A DNA stretch of 64,000 nt. Origin: Tetmemena sp. SeJ-2015 (taxonomy: Eukaryota; Ciliophora; Spirotrichea; Sporadotrichida; Oxytrichidae). The stretch lies in NCBI GenBank assembly GCA_027382625.1, contig JAJKFJ010021523.1, positions 124,001-188,000 of the forward strand, given 5' to 3'. Every line of letters begins with the position of its first letter. The first letter of the stretch is position 1. Of the stretch, positions 20,312 to 31,532 are shown in pieces. Both the position numbers and the translations under genes were made by a program. A model generated the notes under the pieces. The model was given only the letters and a program-made list of their open reading frames with translations. It did no database searches and was not told the DNA's origin.

Positions 20312-23300
20312 TCAAGGGTAGTCTCTAGGATAAATAAACTAAGTTAAAAATCGTTCTAATTCAAAAAGTTGAGTAGATTGAAAAAGTGGGAACTAAAATT
20401 CATTTTATCCCTTGTTAGAACTTTACGATTTACGGTTTGCATATTATCCCTCTTAATTCTATTCTTCTCCTTGTCTCATGACCTCCTCTGATTTTAAAAG
20501 ACTCTCTTGTGTGTCAAATGACCTTCTAGGCCTTCTGAGATCCTTGTGATCATCTTATGATGCTTCTTTGGAATGACTCACAAACTCGATAAGCTGTTTA
20601 TCATATCTCGCTTTATCCCTAGCAGCTAGTTGATTATAGGGCTCCTTTTGATTCCTTGCCAAGTGCTGCCATTTATTGCTTACGTGCTTCATGATTTCCG
20701 TTGACGACCACTCAGGGTGAATCTCTTTCAGGTGGTCCCTATACTCCTACGAGAAGTATATATAAGCTGATAATGGCTTCTTCGGTCGAGATAATTCTCT
20801 CTTTGCTCGCATGTAGGGGCTACCAGGCTCCTCGTTATTGGTTGATGGGGTGTCTTAAGTGTAGAAATAAGTTTTGCCATTTATATTTGGCAGTTTGTTA
20901 GGAGTTTCTTTGAGAAGAACCTCAGCAGAGGTAGAATGCTAAAGTTGAAATAACTGACCAGAAAACTCTTCTCTAGGCTTCTACTAAATGTCCAAAGGCT
21001 GAAGAGTAAAAATGTTGGGCCTTTAAACCTCTTAAGAGCAAGCTTAAAATTTCAGATTTCCAATTAAAGGCTAAAACTGAAACTGAGAAACAAGGGGAAC
21101 CGACTTTCCGATTAATTACGCAGGATCTTATCTCTCGCTTAAAATCTACAAGTGCTAATTCTCTAATTTCTATCGATTTGATCTAGCTCTTAAATCGTTT
21201 ATGTCTGTTATGAACTTTGAATAAAATATCATAAGACTTTGCGTGTTCGCGTTTGTATCGTTCCATGTCTGCATCAGACTTGACCTTGAATCTTTGTAGT
21301 TCTTCTTTGGTGATGTTTTGCCATATTCGGCCAACTTCCTTCATTATGTCAAGGGAGGGTATGTTAGGATTTTCCCTCACAACTTTGGGCCTCGTCTATT
21401 ATAAATAATGTGAGAATTTTGATTATCAGAATTTAACGTAAAGCATCGGCCTCCAACGCCTTATCCGATTTTATGAACAAGCGTAAATCATTATTCTAAA
21501 AATCAGGGAAGTGATCAAAATTTACATATAATAATCCGTATAACTCAAAAATTTAGTTCTCAGGCTGTATTGCGCAGAGAGGTCGCATTTCTTAGGCTTA
21601 CTTTATTTATATATTTTATTATTATTGAGTATCGGGGTTTGAAATGTATTCCCCCTCTATGTAAAAAGGAACGCGATGCTATGTAAAATATGCATAAGAT
21701 CTCTCATAGCGTCTTCTCTCACACAGTTGATTCTGGATGCCACTCATCTCATGCCAATTTCTTTCTTCAATTTTAGATAGGCTTAAAAGTTTCAAATGAA
21801 ACGTTTTATTTTGCAATTTGCTTTATTATTATTTATATGCTTCTCAAGCTGTATGATTTTTCTTTGGTACTTGAAACTGAGAGCAACTGCTTTAAATCAT
21901 GATGCTGTCCTCATAATAATTTCCTCTTCAAGATAAATATCCTTGCTGCAAGTACAAATGTGGTTCCAATACCCACCAAACTTATTCAAAGTCATTGAAC
22001 TTGTTATTTTCCAATTATTAGTTGCTGTTGCAAATAAATCATCCTCTCTGTTGACTACTTAATATCCTCTCTTCATATAATCTCATTTCAAATATCAGAT
22101 CCTTAAAGCAGAGCTATAAAGATTCAAAGAGCTAGCCCTAGTTTTCATGCCAATTCATATTTTACTATGAGAGATAGGCAAGCTAAGTTCTTCTCTTCAT
22201 ATCTATTGCCAAGAGTATAAAGATACACTCAAGTAGACATTTCAATGTTAGCTCATGGCGCAGGAAAAATTTAAACAAGTAGATTCTTGGAGAAGAGAGC
22301 GCCCCATTCCCTGAGCTAATCTACAGCAAGGTCATAGTATTTGTTAACACGCTGATCCTTTATAGATCCATCTAAAGACAGCGTGCCATTGTCAAAACAA
22401 ATTCTAAAAATGAATCTGTGAAGCAATTCGAGATTAGCTCGTAAAGAGGAGAGATATCTCCAAATCCTTTCTTAAACTTAAGCTCGACGAATCATTGCCG
22501 AGGAAGATGATATTTTGCAGTTCTCCCTGCTTGAATTTGCATACAGAGTGTGACATGTATGAAAGTCTACTTTCCTCTTGGCCTCACAGTCATGAGTAGT
22601 GAATGCTTAAAATCAGCTCTAAATTAAAAATGTTGATATATGATTAATGCATTATTTATTTATTTTAGGACTTACCATTTAAGGCTGAAAATAATCAATA
22701 TGAGGTTCCTTTATCTTTGGATGGAAGAGTCTCACTGAAACCAATCATTTCTCCTTTCAATTCTTGCAAATGCTCTAGCGTTTAAGCTGGCCTCGCTCCA
22801 CAAAATGCCTATGCCTGCTGTAAAATGATCTCGCTCTGGTCAGCATATTCAAATCTTTATTCGGAGAGCCGCTCAATTGTCATTTAAGGACTGGCCATTG
22901 GCATTATCAAAGTGTTTTTCCCCACAATAGAAAATGAACACAACTCCCTCAAATATCAGCTTCATTGATAAAAATTATTTTCTAGGCGCTTGCCAAAATA
23001 TGTTGCTTCATTGTGATTAAAACCCCAAACTATCCTCACCAATAAGTTCAGCCGCTTTGCTTGAGTTCAAGATTGCATCTGATAAAAGAATTCGCTTCAT
23101 CCAACAATTTCTATCCTCATAATTGCTTTCAACTCGACTCTTTCTTTGAAATTCACAAAGGACGCATCTAAATGAGAGAATTCCGGTCGCTTCAAAAAAT
23201 CCAATCTCATTCAGCCTCCAACTCACTGCTGCTAGAATTATAAGAGAGTGCAATCATTTGTTACACCTTCATTCCTTTTGCCAGTCTAGTTCCATTGCCC

Positions 23301-26300
23301 CTACTCATTGCTTTATAAATAGCTTTTAGCTCTTAAATCTTCGGTAGCTTCTTCTTTGCGTAGAAATAAATTTTGAATCATTCTGGAAAACTCTTTTTAA
23401 TTTGGGTCTGGCTTCATAGCTGAACAAGTCCCTATTTATTATGAGCGCTTTCTAGTACTAAAGTGAGCACCTTCAAGCTTGTGCACTCACTCAGGGCTGC
23501 TTTCTTAGTATTCGATAGGATTTTATGACCCAAAAAAGATAGTGACAGTCATTCAGCTCTCTTCTATCACATCTATTTAAAATTATTAGTATATTAATGG
23601 ATAAATTATTAAATAATTTTTAACTTACTCCTGACTTCGAATTGTAAATTGAATTAGATTCTTAATTGAGATTTGGACTAGTCTGTTTAAATAAAACTGA
23701 CTTTTATTATTAATAAAGTTCAAAAATGCTGACAGACCAAAGAAAGATGATGATAATATGTGATTTTCAAAAGTAAAACTTCTTTTTTGTTCTAGAATTA
23801 TAATTTATGAATTTCAGATCACTTTAAAGTACATAAGTTAAGAATCTTAATGCCAAAGTTATATATATAAATTTACAAATGATTTTGATAATTTTATAGA
23901 GCAACTGTAATCCATCTTGAATAGTTTATGAAATGGCAATGAAATTATGTGAAAAAATGTTTTGTATTATATCTCAAAGAAGCATGAACAAAAATTAGCT
24001 CAGAGTAAAAAAGGTAAATTATTTTCTCTTTATTTAAGTATTTTAGTTTGGGAATGGAACGAATAGAAATGAACAAGCTGTAGAATTACTGTAAAGAAAT
24101 TTTATATGAAGACTGGTCTGTCAGCATTTTTGAACTTTATTAATAATAAAAGTCAGTTTTATTTAAACAGACTAGTCCAAATCTCAATTAAGAATCTAAT
24201 TCAATTTACAATTCGAAGTCAGGAGTAAGTTAAAAATTATTTAATAATTTATCAATTAATATACTAATAATTTTAAATAGATGTGATAGAAGAGAGCTGA
24301 ATGACTGTCACTATCTTTTGTGGGTTATAAAATCCTATCGAATACTAAGAAAGCAGCCCTGAGTGAGTGCACAAGCTTGAAGGTGCTCACTTTAGCACTA
24401 GAAGGCGCTCATAATAAATAGGGACTTGTTCAGCTATGAAGCCAGACCCAAATTAAAAAGAGTTTTCCAGCATGATTCAAAATTTATTTCCACGCAAAGA
24501 AGAAGCTACCGAAGATTTAAGAGCTAAAAGCTATTTATAAAGCAATGAGTAGGGGCAATGGAACTAGACTGGCAAAAGGAATGAAGGTGTAACAAATGAT
24601 TGCACTCTCTTATAATTCTAGCAGCAGTGAGTGGAGGCTGAATGAGATTGGATTTTTTGAAACGACCGGAATTCTCTCATTTAGATGCGTCCTTTGTGAA
24701 TTTCAAAGAAAGAGTCGAGTTGAAAGCAATTATGAGGATAGAAATTGTTGGATGAAGCGAATTCTTTTATCAGATGCAATCTTGAACTCAAGCAAAGCGG
24801 CTGAACTTATTGGTGAGGATAGTTTGGGGTTTTAATCACAATGAAGCAACATATTTTGGCAAGCGCCTAGAAAATAATTTTTATCAATGAAGCTGATATT
24901 TGAGGGAGTTGTGTTCATTTTCTATTGTGGGGAAAAACACTTTGATAATGCCAATGGCCAGTCCTTAAATGACAATTGAGCGGCTCTCCGAATAAAGATT
25001 TGAATATGCTGACCAGAGCGAGATCATTTTACAGCAGGCATAGGCATTTTGTGGAGCGAGGCCAGCTTAAACGCTAGAGCCTTTGCAAGAATTGAAAGGA
25101 GAAATGATTGGTTTCAGTGAGACTCTTCCATCCAAAGATAAAGGAACCTCATATTGATTATTTTCAGCCTTAAATGGTAAGTCCTAAAATAAATAAATAA
25201 TGCATTAATCATATATCAACATTTTTAATTTAGAGCTGATTTTAAGCATTCACTACTCATGACTGTGAGGCCAAGAGGAAAGTAGGCTTTAATACATGTC
25301 ACACTCTGTATGCAAATTCAAGCAGGGAGAACTGCAAAATATCATCTTCCTCGGCAATGATTCGTCGAGCTTAAGTTTAAGAAAGGATTTGGAGATATCT
25401 CTCCTCTTTACGAGCTAATCTCGAATTGCTTCACAGATTCATTTTTAGAATTTGTTTTGACAATGGCACGCTGTCTTTAGATGGATCTATAAAGGATCAG
25501 CGTGTTAACAGATACTATGACCTTGCTGTAGATTAGCTCAGGGAATGGGGCGCTCTCTTCTCCAAGAATCTACTTGTTTAAATTTTTCCTGCGCCATGAG
25601 CTAACATTGAAATGTCTACTTGAGTGTATCTTTATACTCTTGGCAATAGATATGAAGAGAAGAACTTAGCTTGCCTATCTCTCATAGTAAAATATGAATT
25701 GGCATGAAAACTAGGGCTAGCTCTTTGAATCTTTATAGCTCTGCTTGAAGGATCTGATATTTGAAATGAGATTATATGAAGAGAGGATATTAAGTAGTCA
25801 ACAGAGAGGATGATTTATTTGCAACAGCAACTAATAATTGGAAAATAACAAGTTCAATGACTTTGAATAAGTTTGGTGGGTATTGGAACCACATTTGTAC
25901 TTGCAGCAAGGATATTTATCTTGAAGAGGAAAATTTATTATGAGGACAGCATCTGATTTAAAGCAGTTGCTCTCAGTTTCAAGTACCAAAGAAAAATCAT
26001 ACAGCTTGAGAAGCATAAAATAATAATAAAGCAAATTGCAAAATAAAACGTTTCATTTGAAACTTTTAAGCCTATCTAAAATTGAAGAAAAAAATTTGGG
26101 CCATGAGATGAGTGGCATCCAGAATCAACTGTGTGAGAGAAGACGCTATGAGGGGTCTTATGCATATTTTACATAGCATCGCGTTCCTTTTTACATAGAG
26201 GGGGAATACATTTCAAACCCCGATACTCAATAATAATAAAATATATAAATAAAGTAAGCCTAAGAAATGCGACCTCTCTGCGCAATACAGCCTGAGAACT

Positions 26301-26920
26301 AAATTTTTGAGTTATACGGATTATTATATGTAAATTTTGATCACTTCCCTGATTTTTAGAATAACTTACCTCTCTGACAAAGAGCATGTAAGGAGTGAGG
26401 GGCTTCTTGGGCTTGTCCAAACTCTAATTGCACTTGGTCAAGTCTTTCAACTCTTGCAAGTACCTCTCCTTATCTAGAAATCAAAGTAAGAAAACATTCA
26501 AATAGAAGTAAGAAGTGATTCTTTCTCGCAAAAGTTAATAAGAATTACCTTATTTGGCAGCATCTTTAAATTTCAACTTTTCCTCTTTTGAGAGAGCTTG
26601 CCATAGTTTTGCAATGTGCTTGACCACATCTGTGACTTTAATGCCCGGATTCTCTCTCATAATTGTGTCTCTTTTCTAATAAGATAGTTTAATTAAACAC
26701 AAGCTTAAACTACTTTAAGCGACAAATAAAGCAATCTTGGTTCGAGCAGTAAGTTTACTGTTTTTCCAAAAATAACATAGGCGGATTGAGGCTTTCTGAT
26801 TGGCAAGTCTTGCTGAGTATCAAGCACAAAGTTATCATCAATTATCATTCTGCCCTCTTCTGACAGCAGATTAGAAAGCACAAATTCTTGTTGGTTGGGC
26901 TCGTTATCGTTTCCTCTCAT
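20312..26920 (-). CDS. three-HMG-box chromatin protein, interrupted by a 4.97-kb intron
   Basis: HMG boxes bend DNA; multi-box proteins are nuclear or mitochondrial architectural factors. Box 1: RKPQSAYVIFGK, then intron, then KRDTIMRENPGIKVTDVVKH and HIAKLWQALSKEEKLKF. Box 2: KPKKPLTPYMLFVRE, then the giant intron, then TRPKVVRENPNIPSLDIMKE and VGRIWQNITKEELQRFKV. Box 3: SRPKKPLSAYIYFSQEYRDH and EIMKHVSNKWQHLARNQKEP. Start ATG 26918-26920; apparent stop TGA 20312-20314, though coding may continue. The giant intron runs 26369 down to 21396 with a perfect GTAAGT donor and TAG acceptor in phase 0. It contains the palindromic element; without the element it would be about 100 nt. A small frame change near 21220 fits removal of 7 bp between TTCA repeats. 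Confidence 0.88.
22253..22495 (-). CDS. element ORF A, left copy
   Basis: About 80 residues beginning MIRRAQVQERIWRYLSSLRA and containing FDNGTLSLDGSIKDQRVNKY and DLAVDQLREWGALFSKNLL. The right arm holds the same ORF with conservative differences (NRY versus NKY), so it looks like maintained coding. Function unknown; the true gene may be longer and interrupted. No DDE motif was identified. Confidence 0.45.
23017..23253 (-). CDS. element ORF B, left copy
   Basis: 78 residues plus a possible Gln-coded extension. It contains RLNEIGFFEATGILSFRCVL, CEFQRKSRVESNYEDRNCWM and SDAILNSSKAAELIGEDSLG. It is conserved in the other arm with one Ala/Thr change in this block. No family is recognised. Confidence 0.4.
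   Translation of the reverse strand: MHSLIILAAVSWRLNEIGFFEATGILSFRCVLCEFQRKSRVESNYEDRNCWMKRILLSDAILNSSKAAELIGEDSLGF
23740..24113. other. loop of the palindrome
   Basis: 374 bp of very AT-rich unique DNA between the arms. No convincing ORF or motif seen. Confidence 0.6.
24596..24835 (+). CDS. element ORF B, right copy
   Basis: 79 residues, near-identical to 23017-23253 from RLNEIGFFE onward. The upstream frame extends in the same phase (KKLPKIQELKAIYKAMSRGN) back to a TGA about 100 nt earlier. Unrecognised. Confidence 0.4.
   Translation: MIALSYNSSSSEWRLNEIGFFETTGILSFRCVLCEFQRKSRVESNYEDRNCWMKRILLSDAILNSSKAAELIGEDSLGF
25357..25599 (+). CDS. element ORF A, right copy
   Basis: Right-arm partner of 22253-22495, with the same reading frame on the opposite strand. 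After a one-frame shift at the TGA, coding-like sequence continues to about 25815 (RHELTLKCLLECIFILLAID, then QLFESLQLCLKDLIFEMRLY). The intact protein may therefore be nearly twice as long. Confidence 0.45.
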
Positions 26921-26964
26921 TTAGCAGAAGCTTGGTCCCTTTAGTTGAGAGCTTTCTAAGCAAT

Positions 26965-27290
26965 TCATGCTGCTAATAAACTTATATAATTTATGAAAGA
27001 GGCGCAATAAGTAAGTATTTAAAATTTATCATCATTATCGGAAAGGAAGCATTATTGCTTCTTCTGAATTTTTGTGAAGTAAGAAGCTTTTCTAGAATTT
27101 TTAGCCTCTCTTTTCCTCTCTGAGTTGAAGGAATTCTGTCTCTGAACTAGCAACTGGTGAATTTGGGAGCTAGATTGAGACGCGGAAGAAGCGAATCTAT
27201 TCTGGTTGAATGCGTTTCTGGTTTTGTGATAGCGGGGAAGACTCGCTGAACTGTGATTTTGAAAAAAAGAAAATAAGTTTGAAGTTCTTT
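26965..27290 (-). CDS. 3' fragment of an unrecognised basic Ser/Gln-rich protein
   Basis: The minus strand reads NHSSASLPRYHKTRNAFNQN, then a Ser/Gln stretch and the basic segment NSERKREAKNSRKASYFTKI, and ends at TGA 26965-26967. A splice acceptor-like CACAG precedes it near 27255. The 5' part disappears into the poor-quality stretch. It lies just upstream of the HMG gene, same strand. Confidence 0.4.
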
Positions 27291-27439
27291 TGGGAGCATT
27301 GATTTAATGTTAATTGGGTGATTTTCGGTTGTTAACTCAACAAATTGAAAACTAAATAAATATTATGATATTCAACTTGGGCCGGTATTTAAATTTGAAT
27401 TTTGTCCTTAATCTCTCTCAACAATTAAAGACGTGTATA

Positions 27440-28020
27440 TATTCTCTTTAAATTGGGAAAATAAAAATTAAAAGGGGAAATTTAAGGGCCCCCCGGGATA
27501 AATAAGATAGGCCGTGACGTCAATGATATTTCTGTGACGCACTTATCTGCGCACAAAAAACCCTTTCCCAACCGAATAGGGAAAATTAAAAACGTGGCCC
27601 CCCCGCCACCTTTTAAACTCTGAGCAGAACCCCCGGGTTTTTTGCAAAACCATCCAAAAAACCTAAAAAGGAAAAAAAAAACCCGGGAGCTTCGGCCCAG
27701 AGCAAGTAGCTGCTCCGTAGCGTCTTTGCTGTCCAACTCATGGCTAAATGTTTGCCCATTAAAAACCTCCCTCCACGCCTAAAAGGATTTGGAGGGTGAG
27801 TGGGAAACCCCTTTACCTTTTATTATCTCTCCAGTAAACAGCCCAACCACCTTCCCCAGGGCTTCGGTTTCCCCTTATCCCTTCCCCCCTTTTAAGCATT
27901 TACCCCCCCGCCAATGGATTTTCCAAACCAGAGAGCCTTCGGGGGGGGCGGGCCGGGGGCCTAGTGCCCGGGCCCTGTGCGTCCGAAAATTTTTAAATTT
28001 TTAAAATTAAAAACCCCCCC
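27440..28020. other. second poor-quality stretch with swollen homopolymers
   Basis: Same character as 3390-4430: long runs of C, G, A and T (for example seven or eight C in a row), GC-rich blocks and no stable frame. A short island near 27690-27750 reads plausibly on the minus strand (ELDSKDATEQLLALG). It also cuts off the 3' end of the DMT transporter gene. Treat as unreliable bases. Confidence 0.6.
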
Positions 28021-29038
28021 AAATTGTAATTATTCTTTTATTTAAGAAATTAAGAGTGATGAAGTACTGCATGGGATCGATTGAGTAAGAGCACTCTTGC
28101 CCTTTTAGGATGTAAATGGTTGCGAATAGAGAAGATATAAAAGAGAGAATATTCCCATAAGCTATTTGATCAAGCTGGTCATTAGTCTTTTCAGCTTCGG
28201 GATCCAGAGTAGTTAAACCACACCCAGCTATTGAAAGAAGTGTGCCAAATATTTCTATCTTAGTCACCACATTGCAAGTTACAAGCTTATAGAGTACGAC
28301 TAAGATTGCAGTCAAACTAGAGAATAGATTAGCATGCGACATTAAAAAATATTATGGTGTAAGTTGCTCCCCAACTTAGGAATGATTGCATCCCTATCAG
28401 TCCGAGGGAAGCCAGGTACAAATTTATTAGAGATACTGGATCATATTTCCAGTTCTGGTGAGGGTAAAAACTTCTATGATTTCTCCTCAGAAAGAATATG
28501 CAAATCTGAATTATCAAATAAAGGAGGAGTACCGACTAAAACTTCCAAGACATCTTTAGAAACGGATTATTTGCTTCAAGGAATTAACTAAAAGGCCCAT
28601 CCATTGCACCACTTGCTCCGGCTGCTATGAAAGCGGCATACGCCCATTTAGGGATTGCGTCAGCACGATATTCCTAATTATTATGACCAAGCTGTTCATC
28701 ACTTATAGGAAAGCCCTCATCATTCTTCGAGTTTTCTTCGGTAAATGTAATTAAATGAAGTTGTGAAAAATTGTAAAATAATATTTCAATTCAGACAGAA
28801 AATAATTTCTCACTCTTTATTAGGCTATTTAAATATTATAAATCTCTTTTAATCTGATTTCGATTACTCCGATCTCATTTCATTTCTTAAGTTTACCATT
28901 TTGGAAATCTCTCTGTCTGATTCTTGTTGAAGTTTAGAAGTTTTAGTCTTTTGAACGAGAATCATCAATTGTGGAGAGTGATTATCCTAAAAGCCTCTGT
29001 GATAGGTCTGGCTCAAATAGATCAAATCCAGTTTTCAT
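28021..29038 (-). CDS. DMT-superfamily (EamA/SLC35-like) membrane transporter, 3' end lost
   Basis: N-terminal cytosolic region starting MKTGFDLFEPDLSQRLLGQS, then an intron (donor near 28910). The membrane core follows: YAAFIAAGASGAMDGPF, MSWKFQSVLLLYLIIQICIF, LINLYLASLGLIGMQSFLSW, HANLFSSLTAILVVLYKLV, KIEIFGTLLSIAGCGLTTLD and YGNILSFISSLFATIYILKG. The alternation of amphipathic helices and a GCGLTTLDP segment fits drug/metabolite-type transporters. The substrate cannot be told. A frame change near 28345 is repaired by removing 10 bp between TAAT repeats, giving ATYTIMSHANLF. Start ATG 29036-29038. The C-terminus runs into the poor-quality stretch, so two to four helices are missing. Confidence 0.75.
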
Positions 29039-29215
29039 TTATGTCATTATCTAAGCTTATTTTTAAAGTTCACTTTATAATAGAAGTGTAAAGATAAGAA
29101 TGATAGATCAGACTAGAATTTATAATTTAAAGAAATGGTAGAAATCAAACTCAATACACTATTCTTTTAATCAATAAACCTATATCATAAATGTATATAT
29201 CTTATTTGTGCAATA

Positions 29216-29901
29216 ATGAACGTTTTCAATGTGATTTTGTCTGTGATTCTTATTATCTTTGGAATATTTTCCTTAGTGACACTTTCAGTGATCAATCCGA
29301 TAAATATAGTCATCAACCTCTACTATATAAATATATTAGTAAATAAATTTTGACTAATTTTATTTTTAAATTTGGTAATAAATGTAAGATAAACTTTGTA
29401 AAATGATCTATTATAGAATATTTGCTCTGATGCTATTCGCGTCTATGTTTGATTGGAATTGCACCAAGCGTAATTTCTTTATCCTAAAGTCAATCAAAGG
29501 AAGGGGATTATTCAATCTATTGTAAGCTTCACTCATCTCTCAATAAACTTACTTTATAGCTTGGCATCTACATTCTTGATTCAGACTAATATGTAAGTTG
29601 CTAAAATACAATAATTTCAGAGATTCTTATTTAATTGCTTATAACTATTTTTTGATCATCATTATCAAATTTATCCACTATTAGAACTAACATTGTTCTT
29701 GCTGTTGGCTATGCTGTTTGCGGAATTTTCTTTTTGCTGGTTGGCTGCAAATATGTAAGTCAAAGCTCCTATGCTTTAATAATCCAATAGGGAGAACTCG
29801 AAAATCCAAAAGATATTACCAACGGAGATATAGCTCAAGCAGCTTACGACAACAAAGGACTTCTTGATAAGAAAGTTTCCATAGGAGTTTCAATGAAATG
29901 A
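29216..29901 (+). CDS. small four-helix membrane protein, COPI-associated/TVP15-like
   Basis: MNVFNVILSVILIIFGIFSL is followed by NPINIVINLYYI, FALMLFASMFDWN, a short loop with SIKGRGLFNLL and further hydrophobic helices. The order (helix, NP-I helix, FALMLF helix, GRGLF helix) resembles the COPI-associated family (PF08507, Golgi TVP15). At least three short introns break the gene (acceptors near 29419, 29558 and later). It ends DNKGLLDKKVSIGVSMK then TGA 29899-29901. Likely a Golgi/endosomal vesicle membrane protein. Divergent from the DMT gene, 177 bp apart. Confidence 0.6.
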
Positions 29902-30244
29902 ATCTACACGAGAGAACAAGACTCTAAATCTTGTTGTGTGAAAGTTTAGTATAAAATAATCTCACATATATTATTCATTAAATCATCAAGTTTATTCATA
30001 ATGCTTCACTCTCAATCAGAAAGCTCTAGCCTCTCTTTATATAAAAGTCAAATACTTGTGTGAAAATTTAGTAGATCTTTTCGATCATTCACTTCCTCTA
30101 TTGATCCTGGAGACTGAACTAATAGATTTTAATCTTTTTCTTGGAGTCCATCTTTACAGATACTAGCTCACCTTGGTTCTCTTCACCTTTAGTACTTTGA
30201 ACGCTTGGAACTCTCTTGGGGGGAGGTTAAATGATGGCTTTTCC
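29902..30244. other. 343-bp spacer between convergent genes
   Basis: AT-rich sequence between the stop of the COPI-associated-like gene and the stop of the two-TM protein. The minus strand stays partly open (Lys-rich), as a 3' UTR might. No RNA gene or repeat noted. Confidence 0.4.
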
Positions 30245-31394
30245 TCAAGATTTAAAAATAAGATTGCTCTAAGATGCGAACTTTGAAGAAGTGTAGGCAA
30301 CACAAGCTATGATGAACAAGAACAGAGAGACGCAAAGCAACATGTAGCTGTAAGTTATCAAATAAGTCTTATCCTCCTCTTCTTCTGGCACTTCCATTCC
30401 AAAGTTCAGCCACACCAAATAAGGATCATTTTCATTTCTGATCTCTATGGGGATGTTGTTAGATTTGTAAACGCTATTTTAAAATTTCAGTTTAAACTAA
30501 GGATAGTCTTGCTTTAGATGAGATCTGGTTGGGCTTTGGTGTAGCGGGCATATTAACCGCCTTCATAGCAACCCCCACCAAATACCAACTCATCAGTTCT
30601 TCGGTCGTTAGATTGCCTCAATCCAACCTTAACGCAAATCCTATCTACAATTTCAAACTCCTTGCATTAGTTACTCTTTGAAAGGAATCCTCCCAGTTTA
30701 GTGCATTCATCTAGCAAGAAACGCCCTCAGTTGACTCTGCTGAGCCACAAGACAGGGATAGATTATTTTATTTCCAGAGTTAGAAACTCAAACCTGTTGT
30801 TGGATCTGTCTCATTCCACATGTACTTTGTGTGATGAAGATCGTTCAGGCACTTTGGCTGCCCAGAGACATCTAGCCAGTCTGGTTTCACGCTCCCAGGG
30901 GCTATGCCTGTGGCAAACCATAAGTGGATGCAAAAGTTCTCACTTGTGTAGTTGGATTGACCAGTCTCCTCATAGAACGCGAATTGGGGGAATTAGTCCT
31001 TAGTGTCATTGTGCCAGAAGAATGACTACTAGTATTTATAGAAGTCTTTCCACTGAGCCTCCATAATCTTCTGATCCTCAGGAGTAGCTAATTATCTATA
31101 ATCTAGCCCCACTCTCTCAACGTCCCTTGAAGCATCCATAAAAGGAAGAGTTTTGTAAGATAGTTGCAGCTTCGATTGTCGTTAGGATACGCCATCTCTG
31201 TTCCAGGAATATAGCGAGGATAGATAGTCTCTATGGAATTTGCTACTCTCTGTATTATACCCTATAGCAAAGAGGGCCGCAGCTGATATGGCGACAACAC
31301 CTCCTAGTACAGCGAATGTCACAGCTATGCCCTTGAATTTTTGAGATCTCTCTTGGTTTTAGCTCTATGCAGGTGCTCCTTCGCTGCTGCTCAT
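30245..31394 (-). CDS. two-TM protein with a large extracellular/lumenal domain
   Basis: Unrecognised. Short N-terminal tail (MSSSEGAPAQSQNQERSQKF), TM helix 1 (GIAVTFAVLGGVVAISAAAL), then about 260 residues with N-glycosylation sequons (NYT, NET, NDT) and several cysteines (CIHLWFATGIAPGSV, CGSAESTEGVSC). TM helix 2 (LITYSYMLLCVSLFLFIIAC) and a short tail follow. The topology resembles CDC50/TMEM30 but the family motifs are absent. Frame changes near 30630 and 30500 remain unresolved and may be small IESs. Start 31394; stop TGA 30245-30247. Confidence 0.65.
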
Positions 31395-31532
31395 GATAAA
31401 AACGGAAAGATAATATTAATTAACAGCTCTCTATTTACTAAAAAAGTAGACTAATTCAACTTAATTAGATTTCCCAAAATAAATGGTGCTGCCATCATCA
31501 CTGATCAATTTTATTTGGAAATATAAAAGATA

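Larger units (their letters stand above)
21491..23739. repeat. left arm of palindrome
   Basis: Inverted copy of 24114-26364. It carries indels relative to the right arm, such as near 21900, where a TGA appears in a frame that stays open in the right arm. This suggests older decay or sequence error on this side. Confidence 0.85.
21491..26364. mobile_element. 4.87-kb palindromic insertion inside an HMG-gene intron
   Basis: Two inverted arms of about 2.25 kb (21491-23739 and 24114-26364) flank a 374-bp loop. The outer ends are TTATTCTAAAAATCAGGGAA and its complement. They abut TA on both sides, which would fit a TA target duplication of Tc1/mariner-type or IES-type insertions. Arms differ by scattered substitutions and small indels, so this is not an exact fold-back of one read. 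Both arms keep matching open frames pointing outward from the loop. I could not recognise a transposase. It may be a germline-limited transposon or large IES. An assembly artefact is possible but less likely, because the arms differ and the intron signals are intact outside it. Confidence 0.75.
24114..26364. repeat. right arm of palindrome
   Basis: Inverted copy of 21491-23739. The inner end begins TGGTCTGTCAGCATTTTTGA, matching the complement of the left arm's inner end. Frames here are slightly more intact than in the left arm. Confidence 0.85.

Noticed and set aside
21491..26364. Known transposon families such as TBE, Tec or a Tc1/mariner element
   Set aside because: No telomere-like C4A4 termini and no recognisable transposase motif. 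The TA at the borders is only weak evidence.
30701..31003. Plus-strand 100-residue ORF
   Set aside because: Antisense shadow of the two-TM protein gene, which has TM helices, sequons and a longer frame.
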